A DNA stretch of 64,000 nt. Origin: Pohlia nutans. Its lineage: Eukaryota > Streptophyta > Bryopsida > Bryales > Mniaceae. Below the pieces are notes generated by a model, which had not been told where the DNA came from, ran no database searches, and saw only the letters and a list, made by a program, of their open reading frames with translations. A program made the position numbers and the translations under genes. The stretch lies in the NCBI GenBank assembly GCA_022496805.1, contig CM040088.1:13361001-13425000 (forward strand), in the 5' to 3' direction. Shown in pieces: positions 24,301-33,536 of the stretch; position 1 is the stretch's first letter, and each line of letters begins with the position of its first letter.

Positions 24301-27057
24301 AATGATTCAACGAAAAGTCTAATTGATCATATTGTGAAAAATAGAATTCAGATGGGACCAAATTTTATATTACCGGATCTAGTGAAGAACGTTGCTAAAA
24401 AAGAAAGAAATTTGAACAAAAGGAAGTTCCTACTCAAAACTGCTACAAAACTTGAGATCCGATTCGGGCTTCTTGGTCCTTCATAGGGTAATGCAATACA
24501 TAACAGTTGTAAAATGATTAGCACTAAAGAGCACTTTTGATATGTGACAGATACTATACATTCGACTGAAATCTAAACCACGTACCTTTCGAAGTGTTCA
24601 CTTCCATTTTGAATCCTGCATTGAACAAAGCGTGTGCATTCACTCGTCGTAGGGCAACTTTGTATGTTGAAAGACGGGAATTTTTACCAAGAATAGGAAC
24701 TAGTATGTCCAAAACCACGAGGCCGTCCAAAGATGTGAGGTAAAACTCCTCCAAGCTTAAAATGCGCTCAAAACCATTGTTATATGCAGAGCCCACTTTC
24801 ACTTTTGTTTCAGCTGCCATCAAAATGGTCGCCACATCAGATACAAACTCCCCATGCTGATGCGTCATTACCAGGTTCCCGGCCACACTGCCTATATTGC
24901 GTACTTGGTCATGAGCCACCTGCCAGAAAAAAATTTAAAAATCATTAGCTGTGAGTCTCTATATCTTACTAACAATTGAATTCCTGAGGGCCGTTTTCCA
25001 TACCGACTTTGAATCCCCTCACTCCAGCTAAATACATTCAAAGTCATCCTCCCAGGCAGCAATAATACAATAACGTGAATGCACTGATTAAATGACATAC
25101 TATAGGCTGAGTAACATTCGAAACATCGACACAATATATGAACCCACACGAATCATATACTCGAGAGTCAAACTATTCGTGCCAAAGTGAGAGAAAAACA
25201 AGAACGGTGCAGAAATGGTGATGAATTGTTTGACGTACTCGCTTCAGATGTTTGAGAAGAGGCTCGTAACTTGGAGAGAGGTCTTTATGTACATCCAAAA
25301 GCTGCATGAACTGGGTGATAGTGACGGCACCGCCAAGAGTAATGCCGTTGGTACCGACCGAGGTTTTGGTCAGGTCAGGGATCTGGGAAACATCGACGAG
25401 AAAATCCGTGGGAGGGGGCTGGTAGACGCCAGTGGAAGTGTTGCCTCGCACAATGCGCACTTTCTCCCCTTTGTTCTTGGCTGTGCGAAGCAGGGTGTAC
25501 AAGTCCTGCAGGGAGCCCAGTCTCGCCCATGTGATACCTTCCTTGGAGAATACCAACGTCGGCGCTGGCCTTGACAGACACGGCACGCTCTTGCCAAGCT
25601 CCTCAATGTCGCCTTGACAGACCGATGCTGAAGGGCAAGAGGATCCGTTCCTACACTGCCGACTCTTGGCTAACGTCTGGAACCCGTTCAGGATGGGACG
25701 GTATCCTGTACATCTGCATCAACAACACAAACACAAACAATAAACGTTTCTTTAGCATTACGAGCTTGAGCTTCTGCACATACCTATGGAGCTAACCCCT
25801 ATCATATACAGGTCAAAAAGCAGACTCAGTCGACCTAAAAAGTTCCCTGAGAGTTACCCTATTTATAAGTCACAACAGACACACGCATTGTGGATCCCGC
25901 TTTTCAGTGATCCAGCAATTTGTAAACGATTGTTGATTGTCATTCTCAGTTTGGATGCAACCAACTGAAAACGAGCAATCCCCTGACGACAGGAAGTGTT
26001 GCATAACCAAACCAAACAAATGGTATGTCACCAACTGTGATAACCACTAAGTGGCCACCTCAATTACAGGCTCAAAGAGTGTACCGAATGTGATAGTTGG
26101 ACCAGCAGCGTTGGCCAGCAAATTTCACTGAGAGAGCTTTGAATCACGAAAGATATTGTAATGAATGTCTTTGTTGAAACATATTTACGAATATTATAAA
26201 AGCAATCAAATTGTTATTTCGTTAGGTTTTCTCCCTTTCTTTTTATATTGATGAAGTGTGTAATAATACCCGGCTTTGAAAATGGCAGCCATTCTTGGAT
26301 ACAAAGCTGCCCAAATTCAGATCCCACTGAAACCTTCCAATCTCAATGATTTCAACAAAAGAGTTCTTTCCACCTGTGGCGGCGATCTTGGATGTTCTGT
26401 TTGCGCCTTAGGTCACAACTACTACACCGACAGACTAAAATTGTCCTCCTTCGCTCAGATCCACCTTCCCAATTTTCACAAAGCTGAAAGAATTCACAAA
26501 CCTGCAGAGGTTGCCATCAAGTTGATCCTCCACTTGCTGAGCAGTAGGCTGCGGATCACGCTGAAGTAACCCATACATGCTCATGACCTGCAACGCCCAA
26601 ATTATTCACATTCAGAATGAATAGGGCGAATCTCACTGCCCTAATCAAGAAAGCAAACAAGAAGAAGAGGGAGCGGAAAACTGACAATTCCCGGAGTGCA
26701 GAAGCCGCATTGCGAGCCATGGTGATCGACAATGGCAGACTGCACGGGATGCAAGCCGCGGTGCACGCTGCCCACGCCCTCGACGGTGGTGACGCGCTTG
26801 CCATCGACGGAGCACAAGGGCACCAAGCACGAATTCACGGCAGCCTGCTGGGAATTAGAAGAAGAATTGGCAGCAGTAGAAGAGAGCAGCACCGTGCAGG
26901 AGCCGCAGCCGCCTTGGCGACAGCTCAATTGCAGGCCTTGCAGGTGCAGATGCCCGCGCAGAAACTCGCCCAGCGACGCCCGGGGATCCGGGTGCGCCAC
27001 CTCCACGGCCTGCCCATTGACCTCAAAGCTCAGCGACTGCGGTGACGACCCTGGCAT
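15345..27057 (-). CDS. Aldehyde oxidase (xanthine oxidase family molybdo-flavoenzyme), 27 exons, about 1297 aa
   Basis: Cytosolic enzyme that oxidises aldehydes to acids; plant members act on abscisic aldehyde and similar substrates, but the substrate here is unknown. Exons from the ATG: 27057-26686, 26587-26502, 25713-25239, 24919-24586, 24271-24153, 24053-23886, 23715-23674, 23540-23481, 23347-23121, 22893-22815, 22646-22517, 22303-22254, 22024-21914, 21796-21746, 21382-21245, 20948-20850, 20509-20368, 20025-19853, 19563-19345, 18614-18468, 18118-17949, 17711-17659, 17442-17366, 17104-17030, 16552-16436, 15785-15751, 15489-15345. All phases agree. Order: 2Fe-2S domain (Cys46, 51, 54), second cluster (CGFCTPGI, LCRCTGYRPI), FAD domain (about 190-400, RNIGSVAGNLV), Mo domain with GGAYGSK (775-781), MRGP (Arg892), EMGQG (Glu1014) and GEPP (catalytic Glu1242). 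The residue after GGAYGSK is Leu, where xanthine dehydrogenases have Glu, and RGFGGPQ is absent, so aldehyde oxidase is preferred. Confidence 0.95.
18210..18387 (-). mobile_element. Truncated family A TTAA element in an aldehyde oxidase intron
   Basis: The right end reads TGTCCTTTAGGGGTTAA. The interior includes CAACACATGCAATGTTCTTC and ATTGGTCCCATCTGAATTAT, the reverse complement of family A. The distal end is missing. It sits between exons 21 and 20. Confidence 0.8.
18685..18833. mobile_element. Stowaway-like MITE (TA-flanked)
   Basis: Perfect 18-bp inverted repeats TACACCAAAATGGTTATT at 18685-18702 and 18816-18833, 149 bp in all. TA at both outer ends fits Tc1/mariner-type insertion. It lies in the intron between exons 20 and 19 of the aldehyde oxidase gene. 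Confidence 0.75.
20071..20098. repeat. Interstitial plant telomere repeat (CCCTAAA)4
   Basis: Four perfect copies of the plant-type telomere heptamer lie in the intron just 5' (on the minus strand) of aldehyde oxidase exon 18. Short telomeric tracts inside genes can be remnants of double-strand-break repair, or can act as telobox elements when near promoters. This one is intronic. Confidence 0.95.
21420..21648 (+). mobile_element. Family A TTAA element in an aldehyde oxidase intron
   Basis: The interior matches family A (GGATTCATGG, AATTCAATAGATCATATTGT, GATGGGGCCATATTTTATAT) and the right end is TTTTGGTCTTTTAGGGATTAA. The left TTAA end is degraded. It lies between exons 15 and 14. Confidence 0.75.
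24312..24491 (+). mobile_element. Degraded family A fragment in an aldehyde oxidase intron
   Basis: The interior from TAATTGATCATATTGTGAAA to GGGCTTCTTGGTCCTTCATA matches family A. Both terminal TTAA sites are lost, so this is an old copy. It lies between exons 5 and 4. Confidence 0.7.
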
Positions 27058-27128
27058 CCCGACCAAGTCACTCCGAGGGCGATGGAGAATCACAAGATAC
27101 ACAAACTGACAGCGACCAAACAAGGGCC

Positions 27129-27203
27129 CAAAAGTGCGAGTTTTGGGAGCAAAAGTGCGAGTTTTGGGAGCAAAAGTGCGAGTTTTGGAGCAAAAGTGTG
27201 AGG
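27129..27203. repeat. Short tandem repeat upstream of the aldehyde oxidase start
   Basis: About four copies of a 20-21 bp unit (CAAAAGTGCGAGTTTTGGGA) lie 70-150 bp upstream of the ATG at 27057, so in the proximal promoter or 5' UTR. A GAGT microsatellite follows at about 27421-27440. Confidence 0.85.
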
Positions 27204-27577
27204 GTGGGGGAATGGCGGTGGGCTATGGCGGTGGTACAATTGAGTGATGGGCGATGGAGACTTCCTCAAGAGATCCGGCCAGGGTGCCAGGAATCAGTGG
27301 GCTTCATTCCGACTAAGTTAGTGCACTGTACAGTGAGTGATGATGACAAAGTGCCGGAACTGTACTGTACTGGAAGGGAAGAAAAAGGGTCTGTTGGTGC
27401 ATTTGCATGAGCTTTCAGTTACGTGAGTGAGTGAGTGAGTGAGGCTTCCACAAGTTGATGCCAAGACCGTGACATCATGAAAAGGGTTCTGAGTAGACAG
27501 TACTGACCGGTCCAAGTGTGTTCAGTTCATCCATTGATCCATGCTTGCTTTCAGTTTGGCTCAAAAGCTATCAAAGC

Positions 27578-28093
27578 TACATACCGTTCTTTAGAGGCCC
27601 ACTGTCGCACCTCTGAATCTGAAGTATCTGTCATGGGGTCATAGGAATCACAGAGAATTTTTTTTAACTTCAACTAACTTAGGCCCACTTTATACTTGGG
27701 GCCGGATTGAGGGCTGGCCCGAACTCTTTAAATTTCAACCAATAAGATCACTCGATTCTTTCAAATCCGGTCCAAGGGCTTTATACTAGGGCCGGGCCAG
27801 AACGAGCAATTTTTCCTACGTGGCGTCCTATGTGGCATGATTTTGGCGCCAAATCTTTGGGCCGGTTTGATGAAATTGGGACAAGGTTTTCCTTGACCCG
27901 AACTCCAAACTTGGGCCGGATTGAATTGGGCCGGCCCCCGACCTATGTATAAAGTGGGCCTTAATCCAAGAGAAGAGAGTTGGAGAGTTGGACTACTTTA
28001 TTATCGGTATTAGTTTCTCTACAATGTTGCTATGTTACAATGTTGCTATGATATAAAGGGTGTGGTCCAGCAAGGGCTAAAGAACGGTATGTA
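27578..28093. mobile_element. TA-flanked foldback element carrying a nested Tourist-like MITE
   Basis: Perfect 17-bp inverted repeats TACATACCGTTCTTTAG at 27578-27594 and 28077-28093. The terminal TA on both sides fits a Tc1/mariner-type target duplication. A second MITE (27679-27963) lies inside. Confidence 0.7.
27679..27963. mobile_element. Tourist/Harbinger-like MITE with TTA target duplication
   Basis: Terminal inverted repeats GGCCCACTTTATAC are perfect for 14 bp, and TTA is duplicated at 27679-27681 and 27961-27963. The interior is rich in GGGCCGG motifs. No coding capacity. A 3-bp TTA duplication is characteristic of the PIF/Harbinger superfamily. Confidence 0.8.
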
Positions 28094-29472
28094 TTGTACT
28101 CGACTGTCAAGGTTGAAAAAAATAAATATATCCCTGACATTCAAGGTAGAAGCACTAGAAACTGTTAGGTACCAATTGTGGTCACCTATAAATGCACTTG
28201 TTTAATTCCTGAAGTTGATTATGAATGTCCTTAATGCTACCTGCCCCCATAGCTATTGATGTGATGTGGAATATCCCGCATCATTTCATTGGGGGAAGGC
28301 AGGAGTTACAAAGGCTACTGAATGTTATGAATGATAAAAAATTGCACCACATAAAACTTTGGGTTTAATAACCAAGCTCAATTTTTAATTAATTTTTTCA
28401 CAATGTATGATTTTGTTATAAATTTTCAAACTTAATATGCATAGACCACTATTGATGTTAGTAGGTGTACCAATAACTGTCTTTCATTTCTAGTCCAATC
28501 AGATTGCTAACTCGATATTCACAATTAATGCTTGTTATAATTATGGTCATTAACAAGATGAAGGCATCATAAGTGAAACAATATTTTCTCAAATTGATTC
28601 ATTTTTGGCATTATCAGAACGTGTTTTGAGTTCAAATTTTATTAGCTCTTAAAAAATCATTTTTCTTTTTGCCACCTAAAGAAGGATTGTCATTCTCAAC
28701 TAAAAGCTTTTTATTTTAAGTTTGTTTTGCTTGATCTTTTTCATCATTTCTTTAGTTAAGTTATCAAACATATACTTAACTAATGAAAGTTGTAAGACAC
28801 ACTGCCATTTTATGAGGAAAATGAGGAAATTTGAGAAAGATGAACATTTTTCCAAAAGTTTTGAGGAAAACTTTGTAGTTTATCTTTCAAAAAATATGTG
28901 TGCCTTATAACTCAAATCATTGATTATATGTTTTATAACTTAGTTGAAAATCAATGAAAAAAAAGTTTCAATAAAAATAAAAATAAACTTTAAAAAAAAA
29001 AGTTCTTCAGTTGTCTCCATTAGACTCGCTATTGGAAAGGAAAACACATTTTGGGACATGATTCTTAATCTTTAAGCGTCAAGAGGGTCCTAGATGGGCA
29101 GTCCAAAGGAATAAAAAAATTAAGAGAGTTGTCTTGATAGTAGCCCTTTGAGTAATGTGAACAACCAATGAGAATTTATCAAATCCTCTATAAACAGTGA
29201 ATGAAGTGAACAATGTCACTCCAAAAAAATAAATTAAAAATACAATGAAATCCCGATTCTGCAGTGAGCTCTGTAATTTTGAATTTAAAATTTATTTAAA
29301 GAAAAAAAAAAAACACTGTTGAACATCTCTGGTATTTTTTGTCAAATGCTACCTTTACAATGGTTTGCCCAAAATTTCAATTCCTTGATTACATTCACAA
29401 TAAAGGACAAATGTAAGTATTAAGAGGTTGTTAATAAGATTTAAAATTGAACTTGATTGTTTACACTAACCG
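28094..29472. other. AT-rich intergenic DNA without recognisable gene
   Basis: Only short frames with many A/T homopolymers occur here. A short stretch near 29068 (TCTTTAAGCGTCAAGAGGGT) resembles the left end of family C and may be a decayed copy. Nothing else is supported. Confidence 0.4.
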
Positions 29473-30462
29473 TTAACCCTTAAACGTCAAGAGGGCATGG
29501 GCGGAGCAACCCGCAAGGCATCTAAATTTTTGGAGGGAAAAAAAAAAAAAAAAAAAAAAGAACGAAAAAAATTGCATATTTTTACATATTGTGTACTTTT
29601 TTCATAATAGTAATGGCAAATGTTTTACATATTGTGTACTGTTTTTTTGACAAATGTGACGCCCTTGTGTGAAAACGTCTTTCAGGTCATCAACCTCCCT
29701 AATTACCATGTCCCAAGTTCACTTGCGTTGATGTTTTATTTTTTTCCCGGTGAATCTATCAACGTAATTGCAAATATTGAAGGATTTTTGTGTTCTCATA
29801 ACGGACATTTACAATTCTCTAGTTAACATTGAATTAAAATTATGGAATCCCAATAAGTTGTTAACTCCTAAAAGCCCGAGGGGTATTGGACAAAACATAG
29901 ATGTGTTATAATATGTGCCTTTCATATGTTTGATGAAGTTTGGTTCAATAAACAAAATGTAGGGCATCATCTCTACAAATTATCTATATGGTCAAACTTC
30001 CAAAAATAACTTTAGATCTTTTTTAATGAATTTAAATGCATTAACCTTTGAAAATTTGTATAAATTCTAATTTTCAGTTTTAGAGTTTAAAATTTAGCAT
30101 GATTGGTTAAAGATGGTTTATCTATTGTAAAATTCAAAAAGGAAAAAGAAATGATGGAGGGAACATCATTACTTTCCCCAAATAGCAAATTTTATAACAC
30201 TAAGACAATGTTGAGGTGATTCACTTTGAAAAATTCTCTTGATGGAGTTTAACTCGGATTGTCATAATTCAAATTGCGTTGGAAAACAGACTTGATGTAG
30301 TATTTTAGAATATTTTTTATTTTTCAAAAAAATACTTTTTAAATTCCGGACAGCCCGTTAGGTTCGGGGAGCGACTAGAAAATGGTCGTTTGGGTGTTTA
30401 GGGGTTAAAGTGATAAAATTATTTTTGGACACAATGTGTCCACCTGGTCCTTTAGGGGTTAA
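29473..30462 (+). mobile_element. Chimeric TTAA element: family C head, family D tail, family B nested inside
   Basis: The left end TTAACCCTTAAACGTCAAGA and the following GGCATCTAAATTTTT match family C at 30734. From about 29660 (GTGAAAACGTCTTTCAGGTC) the sequence follows the family D copy at 39492-40056. A family B element (29861-30408) interrupts the D part. The right end is CCTGGTCCTTTAGGGGTTAA. Confidence 0.75.
29861..30408 (+). mobile_element. TTAA-flanked element, family B, nested copy
   Basis: 548 bp, TTAACTCCTAAAAGCCCGAG to GTGTTTAGGGGTTAA. It is closely colinear with 47184-47736. In the related family D copy the corresponding place reads AATAAGTTATTAAAGTAATG without an insert, so this is a dated insertion into an older element. 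Confidence 0.85.
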
Positions 30463-30733
30463 GGGGTAACTTATGATTCGAGGGTTCTTGCCGACATGAG
30501 GAGGTGAATTTCCAAGACGAGACTCTCTTACATAGTTGCTACATGTTCTTTGGCAATCCATAGTCAAAATCGCGAGACCTTTAGCAAAACAATTGCCTTC
30601 TTCCTAGGAATTGAAATGTCATGCTTTTGCCATTGCCCTTTATAATGTAATATACGTTTGCAGTTAGAATGTGCCTTTTGACGTTCTTAAAAGCAGAACC
30701 CCAACAAACAATGACATTAGGATCCATGAACTA

Positions 30734-31128
30734 TTAACCCTTAAATGTGAAGAGGGCCTGGGCGGGGCAGCCCGGAAGGCATCTAAATTTTTCGGAGGGA
30801 AAAAATAAAAATAAAAAATAAAAAATAAAAAAATAAAATGCAAAAACGGCTTTGCGGGACACTGCTGGCCAGCACTGTAGCAATGTTAGTAGCATTGCGG
30901 CATCTCAGCTACCCCAACCTTAAAAACTTGTTCAATTTCATAACTTTGATTACTTACCAACGATTCCACAATCTCTCAAATGAGGCGCAAATTTGCAATC
31001 TAGATCGCTTTTTCAGTAGCTTTCCAACGCACCAATCCACGCTTGATTTGGTTGAGAAAATCTACTTTTTTCTTGATTATTCTCTTTTAAATAAGCCCAT
31101 GGGGCTTATCTTGACGTTTAAGAGTTAA
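30734..31128 (+). mobile_element. TTAA-flanked element, family C
   Basis: 395 bp from TTAACCCTTAAATGTGAAGA to CTTGACGTTTAAGAGTTAA. Includes GGCGGGGCAGCCCGGAAGGC and an A-rich stretch. A 96-codon frame inside has no recognisable family. Confidence 0.7.
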
Positions 31129-31742
31129 TGCATTGTTGCTACAAACATCAATATCTCCTCTACTTTTGAAAGGGAACTTTTATAAGGGTTGTATTAATCT
31201 ACATGTACATTGGGGGAGGGTGTTTTTTGGTTGATGTGATCACCAAGACAATTCCACATGAAATTTGTATTTACCTTTAGTCTTTTACTTTAATATAAAG
31301 ACATTCTATATTTTATAAGTAAAATAGAATATATAATAGTAAAAGACCAAGACGGATCCACATAGAAAAGAATTTAGAATTGAAGACAAACCCTGTGAAC
31401 ATCGTATCAAGGGTGGGTCAAACAAATACTTTATTCACGCCGGCCTCAAAAGTGGACCCGAGTTCTTTCTCTCTTGGAGAGAAATTTAAAAGTTGGGGCG
31501 GGTATCTATCGAGGCTCGGCTCGTGAGGCTCGTCTCTCAGGGCTCTCTGCACTCTCGAAGAAGAGTGTGTTGGACAGAGACCTCGTTTGCAGCTTTGCGT
31601 TGTGGTGTGCAGATTGTTGGCCGATGGCAAGCTGTTAGCAGTTCTCTTCTCTCACTTAGAGAAGGCTTTTCTCCACCTCGGGTTTTTTTTTTTTTCCCCT
31701 TCCTTTCTTTCTTCTGAAGGATTTCGAGGGGTTTTGGAGGCG
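31129..31742 (+). promoter_or_regulatory. 5' region of the PRKRIP1-like gene
   Basis: No coding region is supported. The part from about 31490 to the ATG at 31743 is CT-rich with a T12 run near 31683, typical of a plant 5' leader. CCGGCCTCAAAAG near 31441, together with TTTATTCACG, recurs in inverted form near 47893-47921. Confidence 0.4.
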
Positions 31743-32792
31743 ATGCCAAGGTACACGACGTCGCAGACGTACACAGATGGAAACACGCAGATTGTGGCGC
31801 TTCCGGAAGGGGAAAGCGCCAGCCATAATACCTCTGGGGCGCTGGTAGCGGCCGCAGTAGGTGCGATTGTGGAGTACAGAGGTAAAGAGGGCGCAATCAA
31901 GCCGCTGGACGATGAGGATTTGGAGGTCAAGCTGCGGCGGATTAGTGAGCAAGTGCCAGTGCGCATTAGTAACACTTCCGGAAGCTCGGCTGGGTCAGGG
32001 TCCGGCGATTTTCATCAGGTATGACATAATTTGCAGTAGTATAGAGCCCCGTAGGGTACGGAAGGCGACGAAGTTCTATCCGAAGTATAGAGAATCGTAG
32101 TGCAATTATTAAAACCAAATGCAAATGAGATCAACCTCTAAGGAGACACCTTTTTCATATATTTTTTGATTAGACACCGTTTAGGGTTTTAGCAGCCCTA
32201 TCACAAATCATTACTTGCTCCGCTCTGTAGAGCTTGTGATTTACGAAGGTCTTTGAAGAGCCCTGGGATCTTCATTTATTAGGTCTTCAAAACATTGGTT
32301 CTGGACAAGGACTGCATCCATACCGGTGCTGTCTTTTCTGCTTGGGTTAAAAATGGAGTGTTTTTAATTGTATTTTGATTTTGATTTTGATGTGAAAAGT
32401 ATCGACAAATGCGGAGGAGAGAGCAAGATCGGGTACATCGCATGGAAATTGATTATCAGAAGAGGACTGCCGAGCGGGAGTTTCTTCAGCGGCGAGAAGA
32501 GCGGCTGCACGAGGCGGAAGAGCGAACTGCGAAGAAGCGGGCGCTTCGCCAGAAGAAGAAGGAGAAGAAGAAGTTGAAGAAATCCAGGCTTGGTCCAGCG
32601 CCAGCTGATGGTCAACCTCTTCCTGCATGCCAATCTCAACCTTTGGCCAACAATCCGTCGAACAACAACAACGAGGAGAAACAACAATCAGATGGCAGCG
32701 GTGACTCCGACGACGACAATACCGAGCTGAGCAAAGAGCAGGAAAGACTCGGTGCTCCAACTACGCAACTTGTGGCGGGCGGCACTGCATGA
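31743..32792 (+). CDS. PRKR-interacting protein 1 homologue (DUF1168), 2 exons, 222 aa
   Basis: Exons 31743-32018 and 32400-32792 are in phase 0. The join gives GSSAGSGSGDFHQ (residues 80-92) followed by YRQMRRREQDR, the hallmark stretch of the PRKRIP1/DUF1168 family (human version [20 protein letters not shown]). Residues about 96-160 form a highly charged helix that is probably coiled coil and nuclear, rich in EERTAKKRALRQKKKEKKK. The C-terminal tail is acidic and low in complexity (SDGSGDSDDDNTE). In animals the family binds double-stranded RNA and is found in spliceosomal complexes; the plant role is inferred from that. The length is close to the usual 180-230 aa. The gene converges on the B3 gene downstream. 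Confidence 0.85.
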
Positions 32793-33536
32793 GTTTTGAG
32801 ACTCTCTCCATATATTTTTTACATTGACAAATCATTTCCTGTTGTAAAGGTACGAGAGGCCCATCTCATTAAAGAGGATCTACTGTTTCTCCACAAGAGC
32901 CAGACCACAGTGCTGCAGAGAGCCGTTTTTCCTGAGAGGCCATTTTTCCTGTTGTATTTTTCCATTTGTGACCGTAGCTTTCGACGAAAGAGAGAGAATT
33001 CCATAGATGGAGCTACTTTTGTTGACCGAGCATACTCATGATGCTAATGGAGCCGAAGTCCAAAGTGTATCATAGAACTTTTAACAGTTGTAGAACTCTT
33101 ACTATTTTTTCAAGTTTGTTTATGGTTATTCAAGATCACACCAAATTATTGATGAAATGGCTCAATCAATCTATAATGCATTCCAATGATTATCCAAAGG
33201 AATGTTGAACACTATTGTTATGTATTTATGGTTTCGTCCTGTAGCCCGAATGCTGGTATGAAATACTTCGTATCTTTAACTCAGATTTTATTATGGTGCC
33301 AAGTTTATACAAAGTTTATTTTCACAAAAATCTTAAGACACGCTCATACAAACTGTACTGTTCTGTAGTGCTATTTACTGATTTACGTATGGGCCAAAAT
33401 GTTCCCTTCTGGCATGTCATGCGAGGTGGTGTCATTTCAAAGTCCAAAAACGTTAAATCTAGATGGAAAGAGTCTTGATATAATTGACCTTTAGTTTTAA
33501 TAAATACAGTAAGGTCCTCTGTCATTACTACTCCAG
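32793..33536. other. Convergent 3' region between the PRKRIP1-like and B3 genes
   Basis: Expected to hold the 3' UTRs of both convergent genes. Frames of 60-80 codons here do not resemble any family. No repeat or RNA gene was recognised. Confidence 0.4.

Noticed and set aside
26617..27109. Plus-strand frames of 125-142 codons opposite aldehyde oxidase exon 1
   Set aside because: Shadows of a GC-rich coding exon on the other strand; the minus frame carries the Fe-S cysteines.
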